Assembly (NCBI RefSeq): GCF_910592395.1
Contig: NC_088315.1
Coordinates: 8,558,501 to 8,622,500, forward strand
Length of the DNA: 64,000 bases
Reading direction: 5' to 3'
Source of the DNA: Lineus longissimus
Taxonomy: Eukaryota; Nemertea; Pilidiophora; Heteronemertea; Lineidae
Shown here in pieces: positions 20,885 to 34,023 of the stretch. The number at the start of each line of letters is the position of its first letter. Position 1 is the stretch's first letter. Made by a program: the position numbers and the translations under genes. The notes under the pieces were generated by a model. It saw only the letters and a program-made list of their open reading frames with translations, was not told where the DNA came from and ran no database searches.

Positions 20885-22573
20885 CTGAAATAGGGAAAAA
20901 GACAATTTCAGTCACTTGTCTCAATTAGAATGAGTTGATAATGTCGAGGCCTCCTTTTTTTCTTCTGTTTACATCAGCCTATTTGGAGACGTGTGCCAGC
21001 TACCACCTCAGTGACTGCTACAATTTACAGGCACTAAAACATAAGCTAAGCTGAATTTAACATTTTCGTGATCAACGAGCCAAATTTCCTCACAAACTTT
21101 TCACCATAGGCCCTCAAAGTAAATGGGAACCTACCTGTGATTGCACTGCTGACATGCAAAACACTCTAAATGATACACGTTTCCTTTGGCCCTCATCACC
21201 ATCTCAAAGGCAGGAATCATCTTGGAACAAGCTGAACAATAACCCGTCGTCCCAAATAACCTGCAAAGATTCAAATACGAAACGATTGAGGGCAAGATGG
21301 TGACCTGAGGGAATATCTAAACACCCCAACAGACTAACAGCAGAAAGTCAGCCGATGACATGATTCTATCATTGGATTAGGACTTACTGACCTTCCCCAA
21401 CCCATACACTTCCCAAATAAATGAGAAGTGACCATATGGCTGGCTGGTCGCTGAATGTCAATCGTTCCGAGCCCCGGCTCCCTGATCGTTGACCGATCTA
21501 TTGGTCATTAATATTGTCTGTGGATGGTTCATCATTTCCCGGTCATTGGTTTAATAGCTTTGGTCAGGTCTTTGACTGTTCGGCCATCGATCTTGATATT
21601 GGCCACCTCGGCCTGTCATCAGATCGTGGCCCGGGGTCAAGAGATCTCATTTGGTCAGTGGCTTATTTGACCAGTGTCGCGTTTGGCTTAGACACTTGAC
21701 TATCGCCCCCTTTATTTCCTCAAACAAAGCCAGAACCCATCAGCGTCAAATACCATGAACAAAATCAAAAGCATCCTACAAGTCTGACCGCATTATGATC
21801 AAAGAAAATTGTTAATAAACACTGGAATTTTTCATGAATAATGAAACAAAGGACCGACGATTATGAAATTATTTTCCAATTAGGTGCGACCATTACACAA
21901 AGGCTGCCATGTTGAATAATGCATTTTGGGAATTATGGTGAATGAGACTTGGCATTGTGCAATCTTGTTAGCGTTAGCTCTTACGTTGTTAGGTGTCTCC
22001 TTAAGAAGTTGAATAAAAACTATGCACTATCCCAGATCTTATCAGTGAAACACAAGCTTGCAAACAGAATTATTCATAATTCGTGTAACAAATCCATGCT
22101 TTTCCCACCAGAATAATTTCCGCTGATGTTTTGGACATCATACCAGCCAACTTTGCTGTTTGGTGGGGAGACTACCTTTGAGTCATTATCATGATAAGGT
22201 GAAATCTTGACAATTTCATTTCAAGTCCCCGATGAATTAGACTCAGTCGTGATTCAGTCCCTGAGTGGAGGGGGTACAGGATTTACATTGACCGCTGCAT
22301 AACTGATGAACATCCCTTAACTAAAGCTAATCACAAATGATAACAAACAACAACTCACCTTAAATAATCTCTTCTACATAACAATAGATTAGCCTTTGTA
22401 AATAACGTTGACCCGACCTCCCCCAGGCGACAATCGCAGCACGAACATTTTAGGCAGTCTTCGTGCCAGAACTGCTCCAACGCCTTCAGGAGATACCGGT
22501 CGGTGATTTTCTTCTTGCAACCCGAGCACTCCTGCTTCACCCCGGCGGTGGTAGGCTCTTGTGAGATCTGCAT
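20695..22573 (-). CDS. LMO1/3: LIM-only transcriptional cofactor (rhombotin / Beadex type), three coding exons
   Basis: Joining 22573-22359, 21260-21135 and 20884-20695 gives 176 residues ending TAG; both introns are GT-AG and split an Arg codon after its second base. LMO proteins are nuclear adaptors that bind LDB/Chip through LIM domains and compete with or bridge LIM-homeodomain and bHLH factors. LIM1 has C16-x2-C19, H37-x2-C40, C43-x2-C46 and C66-x2-D69. LIM2 has C80-x2-C83, H102-x2-C105, C108-x2-C111 and C130-x2-D133. Stretches such as [19 protein letters not shown] and [19 protein letters not shown] are near-identical in style to vertebrate LMO1/LMO3, while [17 protein letters not shown] matches the arthropod Beadex style. 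Length is close to vertebrate LMO1 (about 156) plus a Ser-rich tail. The start ATG 22573 lies five bases after an acceptor, so upstream 5' UTR or alternative first exons must exist. Confidence 0.95.
21135..21260 (-). CDS. LMO1/3: LMO exon 2 (coding): first half of LIM domain 2
   Basis: This exon covers residues 72-114 in part. It begins after TTTGCAG and reads [20 protein letters not shown], and it contains H102, C105, C108 and C111. It ends CACAG|GTAGGT. It is 126 bases long, too short to stand out as an open frame. Confidence 0.95.
22359..22573 (-). CDS. LMO1/3: LMO exon 1 (coding): N-terminus and LIM domain 1
   Basis: This exon covers residues 1-71 plus two bases of R72. The acceptor TTCCAG (minus strand) ends next to 22578, and the donor is AAG|GTGAGT. 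The open frame continues upstream through the acceptor without meaning. ATG 22573 has G at -3. An upstream coding exon as in vertebrate LMO1 cannot be excluded. Confidence 0.93.
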
Positions 22574-22578
22574 GGCAC

Positions 22579-24363
22579 CTGGAATGATAGAGACGAGCCT
22601 GGTAAGTGCTGGTAAAAAGGTGGTAAGTGGCAGTAAAAAATGGTAAGTGGTGGTAAAAGATGTTAAGTGGTGGTAATTCTGCCTCAATCTTCGAATAACA
22701 GCATTTTGAACAACTCTGATGTCATTTGATTCACAGGCTAAAAAAGGGTTCTTCCCTCCTGTGCCCGAGAAGTTGTTCAATTGCTTCGAGACCACCTTCA
22801 GTGGTGGCATTTGAAACCCTTCACATGATTTTGCCATTGTCTTTGCAATCATAATCCGAACAGCACGACACACAATCTGAATTCTTAACCGACAACCACA
22901 AACCAGCCAGTTTCCGCGCAACAAAAAGTTGTCCGAAGTCATCATCGCCAGCATCACGACCCCGGCCACCCCACATCACCTATTTCATCTATCATCATTC
23001 AATACCATGACCAGTCACAGGTGGCATAATCAGGAGACAAATATCCAATGGAAATGGTCCCCGCGTGGCGATATCATTTTCGTTATTATTTTCGACATGT
23101 TGTTTCGACTCCTTCGACATGACAGTCTTATTATGCAGCTTGCTCAACCTTACTTTTACGTTCACAACTTCATTTCACCTGAAATTAGGTAATTTACATC
23201 ACCCCGTTTTTTGTTCATTTGGACGTCGGAATATTTTCGGGAAACTGATGGGATCGCTCATGTGTGGGGAGTTATGACACTGTCCACCATGTTTACGCAT
23301 AGTAATAAGGCAGGATGGTACAGCCAGGTAGTTCCTGCTATGACATTTTCATCACGATTTTGAGGTATGAAAAATGCCACTGGCTACGTTTTTTTCATTA
23401 TTACAAAAAGATCACAGATATTGCATTGTGCAATAAACAGGAGTGATCATGACACCGAATTTTCTGAGAAGTTCAGGATCATGTTTTTCAAAAGACAGTG
23501 CATACCCAATGGGTTCATAGTTAGCACCAATTATGGCCTACTGTACATCTGTCTCAATTGAAGTTTAGGACTTCTGGCGACATCTGCACTCTCCGTAGCA
23601 GGGGTAATACAAGGTTGGTCAGGTCACAGACTTACATTTTAAATCTCTCCTGTATGGAAGAGCTACCACACTTGAAATCCCTTTTCTACCACGCTGATAC
23701 TACTTTATAGAGAGCGTACTTCCTAAATGACCCCTTTCTAGGTCATGAAATGCCCCCTTCCTAGGTCATGAAATGCCCCCTGTCCAGGTTAATACAAACG
23801 TAATCAACCCAGAGCTACATGTATATGACTGCAATCATGAACGCAGCCCCCGATACAATCAAATTCATCAGCGCCCAACAACCCACCAAACCAAGGCGTA
23901 ATTAGAATCGCTGACTTTGGCGGAATCACCGCGGTATTAGAAACACTAGATTCATAATGACTCACAATCTCCGTCTCATGATTGCTTTTTATCCCGTGAT
24001 AATAGAATATGCATTCGCGATGTGTTCCTAGGTGTCGTTTTTTCTGCCCGTAAATGATTTCATTGTATATCCAAGGCTTCTCTAATTATTGGCAAACTGA
24101 TGATATCGGCATCTTTATGGCGTTTGCGAAATAATTACCACGATTTTATTATCGTGGTGAATGCCATGACTTCTTATGCGGCCATGATGCTGTTTCTCGG
24201 GGTAGTGGACCATGCTGGAATAAGGCATGATGGAGCCCATTTATTCACAGGAGAAGAGATTTTGATGAAGTCTGTGGTTTTAAACCTCTTCAGCAGCGGT
24301 AAGAACTCTGCTGTTGTGAACTACCGGCATCATCCTTCCTCAGAAACTTGTAACCCTGTCAAT
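22579..24363. other. Upstream of LMO coding exons; no gene seen
   Basis: The stretch includes a degenerate ggtaagtggtggtaaaa repeat at about 22600-22680 and a 23-base tandem (ctaggtcatgaaatgccccc, about three copies) at about 23730-23790. 5' UTR exons of the LMO gene should lie here or further right, but cannot be located from sequence alone. Confidence 0.45.
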
Positions 24364-24447
24364 CCCTTAAGCATTATGTTAAGTCCCTTAAGCATTATGT
24401 TAAGTCCCTTAAGCATTATGTTAAGTCCCTTAAGCATTATGTTAAGT
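24364..24447. repeat. 21-base tandem repeat, four perfect copies
   Basis: Four units of cccttaagcattatgttaag plus t follow each other exactly. Each unit contains TTAAG twice. Sequence identity between units suggests recent expansion. Confidence 0.95.
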
Positions 24448-27400
24448 CTATAGGTGAAAAAACCAATAGAATTTTGTCGAAGCCCCACACAGCAAATCAC
24501 ACAGACAAAGCAGGCTCAATCATCACAGTAAGTCGGTCGTCATTAATAAGGTGTACTTCGAACTTTTGACGAACTTAATAACTTTACCCAGTAATGCACA
24601 AGTTAAAAAGAAGCAGACTGTCAATGTTAAAGTTTTTAGCAGATAAGGTGGGACATTCAACTGTACCCGATGAATTGAAGGAGGAGGCACTCAAGAGACT
24701 GTTGTTCTACTCCTCCTTTAAATGAACATACATCAAATAAATATACCTTTCTGATGGAACTCGAGATTTGCAAGAGCTTTCCACATGTTTTTCTTCTTCA
24801 TGCGGAGATGGGGTCCACAAAGTCACCAACATTTTACTTTTAAAGGGACGCTATAGACATGAGCAGGGTAGGTCAGATACAAGTTACAGAAAGAAGTCAA
24901 TAGGTGTCTCTCTTACCTCTCAGTACAATGAGGAATATAATCAACGTTGTGTCTAACACGAACCAGGCCTCTAACTGTGCATATCGGCTAAAGACCACCT
25001 ATTTGACCCCCTAGTCCCTACCTACATTCACCTTTTAACATACTAGCAATTCGATATATTCCCTCACATAATCTAATTACATGGCGTTACATAAAAATGG
25101 CCAGAATCATCAGCTTAGCGCCAACAAGATTGAAATTTAGCGAGTTGGCAATTTTAATTAAGTGGAAGTTTTCGACGTTAAATTATTCCCGAGAATCAGC
25201 ACTGATATCAGCTGATCATGCCTTACGAAGCCCGATAGGGCTGCAAATCAGTTTAAGGATTAATTGAAACATTCATTAATATTCGTACCTCTGAGCTGAA
25301 AGCTGAATACGTTTCATCTTCGGTGAGCTAGAATAAGTGTGATGATATAGCAGTTTGTATGTGAAATGCACAGGGAATTCTTGTACCGTTAGGGTGACAT
25401 AAACCGTCAGAGAAATGTACATAGATATAGATGTCTTTTCAAAATTGAATTGGTAATTACAATGAGTAAGAGCGAAATCGTGATAAAAGTTGCCTGCAAT
25501 AGCCTGATATCTAGGCCTTTTAAAGCGCCATGCGAGCGAGTGATTTTTGTCATGGCAACATGTGATGATAATTGCTGCAACATGTAACAAAATGCTCTCG
25601 TCTGCGGGTAAAACTGATCATAGCTGGGTTTAACATTGATCACTGGTAACTGCAATCACAGCATCTTGTCGCATCGAGTCTTGTTATGATCAGCCTGTTG
25701 GGTCTCTAGACAGAAATCGAGTCCATCGGATGGAGTTCAACAAAACATTCGGCCAAAACATCTCAGGTTTGGCCCTTCATTTTATCTCCCCTCTCCCTGT
25801 CTCTATTTCGATGAGACCCGCCTGTGCAGTGTTACGTCCTTAAAAGAAATTGTCCCTGTGAAAACAATTGATTTTGGAGAGGTCTCAGGGAGGACAAGCA
25901 CTTTGAATAAGAATTGCCTCAAATGTAAGAAAGGAAATGCGTCGAGTTTACAGGGTGATTCAGCGACATTGCAGCCAGTGACACATTCCAAGGTCACATT
26001 ACTTGAAATGTACCCGAAAAAAGTCCAATAAAAATCATAACAAACAACCTAATTTAGAAACCGAAGACTTATACATCCCAAGGCATCTTTTTTTCTCTCC
26101 CTTATCCATAAAATGTAATTTCTTCTCAAAACTTTTCATTAAACTAAATTCATTTTTCCTGCTTTATCACCTCGTTAGGAGATGCTTACCCATTAAGCAA
26201 CAAATGAAATTGATTTTTAATGAATTGAAGGTGTTGAAATCTTATTTACTTAAAACTCTTACGATTCTCATTTACATCACATAATTACTGGCGCTCGTTA
26301 GCAGAAGTAGCAAAAAAGATTAAGAGGAAATGACGTGCGATAAGAATGATTACATCATGAATGCATCAGAAAATATAATTTTTTTTTAACGTTTTTAAAA
26401 CGCTATATCTCGGCATTTTTCTCGCCGAGATAAAGAACGAGTGAGATGGCCTCTGATGCCGAAGCCTAACCATGATACGGCCCTTAATACATATTTTTTA
26501 CAAATTTTGAAAGACGGGACCTCAGGACAGGTACCACCCCCCCCCCCCCCCTTCCCCCACTTCTCACAATCAGTTGTCAGTATCGTGAGATGGAATTGTG
26601 AGATGGGGTTAGTTCTAATCTCCGAACACAATCTTTTAAGTCCAGAAATTTCCTAAAGTCAGGTGTACAATCCACTTCAGAGGCTTCAAAATATTAAAAT
26701 TCTGAATAAAACCCGCCTAAAACTATTAAATCTTAATCCTAAATTTTCACGATTCACACATATATGTCAAAACGATTAGTAAATCCCCTACTTGCTCCGT
26801 CTTTTGTTTCAAAATGGCTTCCTAAATATCGACAGAGACGAATTTCGACGACGTGATACTAGATCGGATTATATGAAGAGGACGTAAAATTGGATGTGAC
26901 ACGACCAATCAGTGCGTGACTCCGTCTCGATCATGCTCCGTCAGAACACATGATGTTTTCCACGATTTGTATATGCTCTGGTTCCGTTAGATTTTGTCAG
27001 AAAATGGTCATTCGGTGCATTTCAGTTTCGTGCATGACTGGAAAAATGAACAGCTCTGGCCGTCACCCCCCGAGGTGTCGGGTTCAATTCCCACAGGGAT
27101 GATTGACCTTTGTCAAGGAAATTGTAGTTACTTGTAGGTTCATTCCTATAGCTGAGTGTTCAAGGGCATAGGGTCCCTATACTCCATTTCACAAAAACAG
27201 CTCTATTCTCGTGATTAAAGTCACTATATCTTGTAAAACAGTTGATCTGTAATCAGTGATATCTTGTTTTTGATGATACATCACATGAAGCAAATCTCCA
27301 GTTTTATTGAATCACCCTGTACGAGACAATACAACATCAGCTACCAACCCCCCCCCCCTACATAAACAACTGACTCGTCGACTGACTAACTCAACTTCAT

Positions 27401-28901
27401 CAAAAACAGACATACCATTTTATGATACACCCCTACGAAACAACCAGTGACATTATACACCCCCTACATAAACAACTGGGACTAAATCAAATCGGCTGAC
27501 TGGCAGACATCATCGCCGATTACCATTCCAATGTCTCATCAGCAGGAATGAAGTTCACACAGCCTATTGCAATCAGACCAAGCAGTAGACTGAAACGTGG
27601 CACGAATTGGCCCCTAAATCATCGGGTGACATTAACGGCATCCGAATTGATTAAAAAAATAAATCCGCCCTTTACTGCGATCATAATACTGGAATCCGCC
27701 ATTATCCGGCATCCGATAACGCGATCTAATCACTGGCGTGGACCCAGCCGACCCTGCGCGCAACGCAGACTCATTTCCGTGCACGTTAGAAGCGAAATAA
27801 TTGAAGTAGTTAAGAGTAAATAGGCAAACTGCAGCCATGACACTTCGGCGGTCCCAAACCAATTACACGATGTCACTAATTTACAGAAATTAATTACACG
27901 AGGCACAGAACTGACGTGAATTATTCTCGTACATTTGGATGGTGGAAAACAAGAAAACGACTCGTGCAAGTTTCTTTACCAAAGGAATAGTAGAGGACAT
28001 ATTCTTCTGTGATAATTTCACCCCCTAATTTAAGTAATTAAGAAATAATTACACACGGGACAGAACCCCACCAATGATTGTTTTTTCCTTTTTCTGATGG
28101 GTTGTGTGGTGGATGGGACATGTTAGAATCTGCAGATCCCCGATCTGACTGGCGACGCTGAGAGAAAACAGTTTAAACCGAGCTAAATAATTAGTAATTC
28201 TAACGTGACAGCCCTCTTCTCCAAGATGCCAACCCTTGACCTAGAAAAGTTTGAATCCAGTGAAAATGATTTGCCCAAAGATAACGGTGGTGATGGATTA
28301 AGAAATTCTCAACTTCACTTTCCGGAAATATACTTAATTTTTCTTTAACTTTACAATTAACGCTGAAGTAATTAACAACACCCCACCGAAAGCATTGCAG
28401 GTGGCTGCAAATGACTTTCTACTGCATTCAAATCCATATCAAGAACATAATATGCCACCTTGATTGAAAATTTAATGAAATTCATTTCTTACATTTGACG
28501 ATGATCCATTATCAAGTCAAAAGTTCTACCAGGGGGTGACATAATTCACATGATTTGGCAGATATGCTGAAATTTCTTCAAAACTTTTTTATGCTTGATG
28601 TAAAACAAAGTAGTTTAGCACTCTTTATTTCATATTTTTGGTGGAAATTCATGCCGAAGTTTAGTGGGATGGACCAGGTTCATGTTTGACAACATATACT
28701 CTTTCTGAGTGCCATGCACCCGTTGGTGAACCAAGATGGGTTCCCCTCGTCTCAAAGGGGCAAATCAGGCAATCGTCTTTGTTAACATGGTCAACTGAAA
28801 CACAAGTTCTTCTTCTTCATCAGCATTTGCTAAGCACTTGTGGCATTCCTACCACCTTGTGACTCACAGTCTTCACCCAAATGCAGTGTCATGCAGAAAA
28901 T
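24448..28901. other. Non-coding region with a SINE and homopolymer runs
   Basis: No convincing coding exon was found. Runs of C occur at 26537-26551 (15) and 27348-27358 (11). The segment at about 28150-28500 is AT-rich with several ATTA/TAAT cores. Confidence 0.5.
27050..27200 (+). mobile_element. tRNA-derived SINE, same family as 15.6 kb
   Basis: Box B (GGTTCAATTCC) lies at 27081, and a core-like GGTTCATTCCTAT at 27138, exactly 57 bases apart as in the 15.6 kb copy. Box A is not clear. Ends are approximate. Confidence 0.5.
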
Positions 28902-29236
28902 GGTGAAGAGAAGAATCACAGAGGAAGAAGGAGGGGAAGAAGGAGCAGAAGGAGAAGGAGGAGGAGGAAGAGAAGGGGAAGAGGAGAAGGAAGAGAAGGA
29001 AGAGGAGAAGGAGTAGAAGGAAGAGAAGAAGGAAGAGAAGAAGGGGAGGAAGAGGAGGAAGAGTAGAATGGGAAGGAAGAGGAGAAGGGGAAGAGGAAGA
29101 GTAGAAGGGGAAGAGGAAGAGTAGAAGGGGAAGAAAGAGGAGGAAGAGTAGAAGGAAGAGAGGAAGGAGGAGGGGAGAAAAGAAGATGACAAATGAGAAG
29201 AAATAGAAGGAAAAGTAGAAAAGAAGAGACAGAAGA
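28902..29236. repeat. Polypurine tract of about 330 bases (GAA/GGA-rich on plus strand)
   Basis: The plus strand is almost only G and A, with gaagaggagg and agaaggggaag words repeated and a few T and C interruptions. The opposite-strand open frames of 129-158 codons are poly-Ser/Leu/Pro translations of this composition and are not taken as genes. Such tracts can form triplex (H-DNA). Confidence 0.9.
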
Positions 29237-31348
29237 TACAGTTGACAATAGAACAGAAGCAACTGTTTGGCGCCGTGGTTGCTGAGAATAGACCAGCAGC
29301 CGCCACCCGTGTGCAGAACCGTTACAACACAAGGGACTTTCTATTAGTCGAAGGAGGTCCTGTAATTACTGACTGATTATGGAGTCATGTTCAATTACAG
29401 GTGATCACAGCGAACATGGTTCTGTGATTAGAGACTGGCTGGTCACAACAGACACCAGGCTATTATGCTATGTTCCAAAATACAACGACAGGCTATTAAG
29501 TGATTATCGCTGTGATGAGCGACAAGAAGATCTCTTGTTTGACACTGATGGCGGGTAGCAGCAATGACCAATTTGTGTCGCACGAACTGTATATCATTTT
29601 CGCTTAAGACATTGGTCTTAGGTTGCGGCAACAAATATCACAAGTTTGCTCGGCACTTGAGGGCTTACTCCATAAATTAGGTCAGTCTTCTTCAGTTTTC
29701 ACTCTGAACATGGAGGAATTATTCTCCAGCGAGTATATATGTCTCCTCCAAGGTGGTATGAGCATTTTTTGATGCAACTACAGTTAGGCCCCATTGGGGG
29801 TAATTGGCCCAGTGATTCCATCTCCCACTAATCTAATTCAGGTAACACATTGTGAAATACCTAATTTTTGCCAACCTTTATTAATTCCAGCCAAAGTTTG
29901 AGACACAAATTCCAAAGATATCCAGCTTACCCTTCAAGGTTTAATCTCCGGACTTTGATAATTTCCGAGGCCAGAGAATGTCATGGCGTTCGAAATTAAA
30001 TTCAGCAAATGATTGGCCTGTCAAGAACTCTGCCAAGCAGACGATGGTTTATTGCCATAATCCCAACTCTAATTGCTCGTATTGATATTCTCGAGAAGCC
30101 CTGTTTGAAATGCATTTCATTAGGCGAACAAACCTGCCTCATTTAGCTCAAAACTTCAATGCTTTTTTTTCATTTCACACCAATTTAATCCTGTATGTGA
30201 TCGCGGGGTATTTTCCGTGTCGCGATCAGCCCTGACGACGCCGCCTATAAATCAGTGCCAGGACGTTCGTGTAGCAGGGAAAAACCTAATCAAATACACC
30301 CCATAAAACACTACGCACCACGTGGGACAGACGGACCGACGTTTTTACCAAATCGCTCCACAATGAATAAATTTCAGCAGTTGGCACGCCGGCGTAGCAC
30401 CCTGACAAAGCGTTATTGATGACAAGACTACGCGGTTTACTACAACGTCAGTGAGTCGCTGACAACGATTTATAACCGTCTTCAACGCATCTCATTGGTC
30501 AATGATAAATACCTTTCACTTTGACATCTTCTATATTGATGTCCGTTCGATTCTCGACTATTTAAAGAATCGCGCCAACGTTCTGTCACTGAGGGTATTC
30601 GGTGCCACAATTCCTACGAAAATGCAACGCATAATATTTTCCCCGTATAACTCCATACAAAAGACGAATCAGCTACCACAGATGATCTGCCACAAATCAA
30701 TTTATGCCTTAATTTATCAAGATTTGTAAGTTTAGCATTTACGTGGATGTGTTTGCGCATGTCCTGCGTCTATTGTTCGGCGGATGGTGTGTTCAATTTC
30801 ATTTTACAGATTAAGATTAGTGTTGAGCGCATGATTGAATTGGTTGCTCAAGACTGCTATTGGTTCAGGCGAGATTTAGGTGGTGACGAAAAATAAATAT
30901 CGTGCTTTTCGGTGCACTTAGTAAATTAGTATTTTCCCCGCAATCGTATATGTCACCGTAATCAGCTTGACCGTCCGATGATAGCCTCATCGAAGACGTC
31001 TGGAGCCTTATATGATGTCATGTTATGAAATGTCAACACCGACAATAAGAGTTGGGATATTTGAAATGATATAGAAGAAACACAGGTTCAGCCAGGCTAA
31101 AGAGAAATTTGTGCAACCATAACAAAATATCAGAGGAGGTAATCTGATGACATCCAGTCGTTTGATTTCACTTCATACTGTCAATGGTCAATGCATAAAT
31201 ATGGAGAAAATATTTCAGGACTGTAACCCCTTTATTTTTTGTGAGCCTATTATTGGGAGAAGGGGTCGAGCTTTCTCCCCATGCCAACACTGTTGGGAAG
31301 AATCCAGAACCTTTTACGGGGAAGCAAAGATGCCCCTGTGACATATAT
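29237..31348. other. Non-coding region
   Basis: No gene was recognised. A copy of an old interspersed repeat lies at about 29700-29850 (gagtatatatgtctcctcc, ccaaggtggtatg, ggcccagtgattc). The segment at about 30000-30450 is rich in ATTA cores. Confidence 0.45.
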
Positions 31349-31690
31349 GTATCAATGCAGTTTCCCTCAGGTGTGAGCTTATTCTGACTGTGCTAGTTTT
31401 TCAACTGGCCTCACTACACAGCTACATGTAGTCATACAATACAGTTACAAACACTGACACATTTCCCCCCAAACGCCGAACCATCTCAGACAGGAACAGC
31501 ATATCACCAAGGACTTGTGTGTATCACTGCAGTTTCCTTCAGGTGCAAACTTATGCCGGCTGTGCTAGTTTTTCAACTGGCCTCACTACACAGCTTCATG
31601 TAGTTATACAATACAGTTACAGGCACTGACACATTTCCCCCAACGACGATCCATCTACGTCCGGAACGACATGTCACCAAGGGCTTAGGA
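31349..31690. repeat. Tandem duplication, unit 172 bases, two copies
   Basis: Copies start at 31349 and 31521 and share long identical stretches, for example tgctagtttttcaactggcc and ctcactacacagct. The divergence is moderate. Confidence 0.85.
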
Positions 31691-33649
31691 TAATGTGCCT
31701 CTAATTAATCAACTGGTGATTGACTAATACTGTTTATTGTTATAATTAATAAAGTTTTGTCGAGCGTGTTACAACGAATCGATTCATCCCCGAAGTAATA
31801 TATCATGCGTTGTTCGTGCGGTAACATGCCAGGGATTGGAATAGCTTGGTGTGATTGTTTTGCTTGATGATGATATATTTTAACGCGTTAATTTTTGTCG
31901 TTGTACACACTTGTTTTTGGAGGGGAATGAATGGTAGATGTATGCAGGTTTTATTGTTGAGGGCTTGTGGAGGTGATTGTATCAACCTTGTCACTGCAGG
32001 TGATGTACACAGCACGTCATGTACATGGCCCCACGACGTGCAAATGACGTGCATAGCACGTCATCCACTAAAATGTCAATTCACCAGCTCTTGGTCGCAC
32101 CCTCTCTAAAGATGCCAAACATATAGTTTAGTATACAAAACATACAGAGGTTTTTCAGTGAAATGGAAAACCATTATCAGTTTTTCACAATCTCAAAAGC
32201 CAGTTGGGTTTTTTCAATTTACAAAAAAATCTCTGAAGGTGCATATCTGTGTTGGCTGAAAAACCTTGAGGGTTTTTCTGAAGCCCAAAAACCTTAACTT
32301 CTGAGAGAGTATACTGTTTTATAACAATGCGATGCCTTCACCTTGGAAACATTGACTAACATGTTTAGCAAAAAGAATCACGAATCCGACTACCAGGTCA
32401 CTGACCATGATATCTCATTGGAATATAAGTAACGACATCACAGGGTCATCTATTTTTCATGACTGTTGGCCTTCGTGGTGTTCAGAAAAGTTGCCACAGC
32501 TCCGAGCGTCTCAATCGATTGTCCATTAGAGACAAAAGACGTGGACACGGTCCTCGTTGAATAATTAACCAGTCAAAACAGCGCGTCAATTCATCTTCGT
32601 TCACCATGCCATCAACGTCTTGTTTTCCGAGCAGGAAACCTAATCAGAAATGACCGAAGATCACACGCCATGTTCCCACCCAGAATCTGCCGAGGGTAGC
32701 GATCTTTCGTGCGTGGTCATTGGCTCGGGCGAAATGAGAGGAAAGACCGCGGCGGGGTGATAGACGCCACCGGTAATTGAAAGTGCGAACGGTGCAATCA
32801 TGTCTAGTGGTGCCACCTGTGGTGGTCAGACAATAACAGTTTAACCCTTGCATGCCTAGTAGAAATGAATCTGTTATTAAGGCACACTACACAAATATAT
32901 ACGGTAGAACAGAGTGGAAATATTTGGACGATTGCAGCGGTTTAAGATTGACTAGTTTCTCGAAATTTTGACCTTAAAATTCAAATATTTTTAGAAGTTA
33001 TTGCAAAGAATTTGCATGAAAATTACCTGTAATGATACAAGAAATGATGCAAAAGCAGGCAGAGGCAAAAGTCTGTTGTTGTTCTTTCAGGTTTGATGTC
33101 CTTAAAGAAGCACATGAAATTGTACCCCCCCCCCCCCCCTCCTCCTTCCCCCTAGGAAGGACATATGTTGGAGGAGTTGCTTCGAGGCTCCCGTGAAAAT
33201 TTGTGCTTGCCACCATGTTGGGTGCCTCACACAGGGGCCATTGGCCCTGTGACTCCACTATCCACAGAAAACGAATATCAGCTCTGAAGTTCATTTTAAA
33301 AATCTCTGAGTTCACTTCCCTTGCAAACTGGCCATTGTGATCGCTTGAGAAATTTTCCTAAGCGGCTTTAACGCTGAGCATCATGGAATCTATCACTACA
33401 TATAAAGTCTCCAATCTAAGTCTTAGAGAATACTTGGCAATGGGAATGACCATCCTTAAGCCGCCTGATATTTCTGGCCATAAATCTCAGGAAGGCATGT
33501 CTTGGAGCTCGGGCTATGGACCATTAGACCAATTGGGGCCAGGATGTGACGCGGTTGATACTGGCAAGTTTCCCTCAGCAGGAAGGGGAAGCCAGATCCA
33601 TTACAGAGACGTCTAATCGAAGGCTTTTCTAAGCATTGGCTGCGGACCC
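31691..33649. other. Non-coding region with CRE-like palindromes
   Basis: Contents are a CRE-like cluster at 32011-32064, a possible small inverted-repeat element at about 32129-32311 (AGTATAC near both ends in opposite orientation, GGTTTTTC words inside), and a run of 15 C at 33125-33139. No gene was recognised. Confidence 0.45.
32011..32064. promoter_or_regulatory. Cluster of four CRE-like half sites, including a near-perfect palindrome
   Basis: GCACGTCAT at 32012, CGACGTGC at 32034, ATGACGTGC at 32044 and GCACGTCAT at 32056 lie within 54 bases. The last two are exact reverse complements separated by ATA. TGACGTG/CACGTCA is a bZIP-type (CREB/ATF/XBP1-like) recognition core. Function is inferred. 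Confidence 0.4.
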
Positions 33650-34023
33650 TTGGATTTGTCTCAGGCTTCAATGGAGAGAGGGACTGCAACCACTGGGATT
33701 TGTCTCTGGCTTGGATGGAGGGAAGGACTGCAACCACTGGGATTTGTCTCGGACTTGGATGGAGGGAGGGACTGCAGACACTGGGATTTGTCTCAGGCTT
33801 GGATGGAGGGAGGGACTGCAACCACTGGGATTTGTCTCAGGCTTATATGAAGGGAGGGACTGCAACTACTGGGATTTGTCTCGGGCTTAGATGGAGGGAG
33901 GGACTGCAACCACTGGGATTTGTCTCGGGCTTAGATGGAGGGAGGGACTGCAACCACTGGAATTTGTCTCAGGCTTAGATGGAGGGAGGGACTGCAACTA
34001 CTGGCTTAGATGGAGGGAGGAGA
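33650..34023. repeat. 44-base minisatellite, about eight copies
   Basis: Units begin at atggagggagggactgcaac and recur exactly every 44 bases at 33671, 33715, 33759, 33803, 33847, 33891, 33935 and 33979, with a shortened last unit from 34010. All three plus frames and part of the minus frames stay open through it, so overlapping long frames here are artefacts of the repeat. Confidence 0.95.

Noticed and set aside
24100-24453. 117-codon plus frame ending in a seven-residue repeat
   Set aside because: The repeat part is the 21-base tandem array and the rest has no recognisable domain.
28830-29332. Minus-strand frames of 129-158 codons, Ser/Leu/Pro-rich
   Set aside because: They are translations of a pyrimidine tract; three frames are open at once and none has domain structure.
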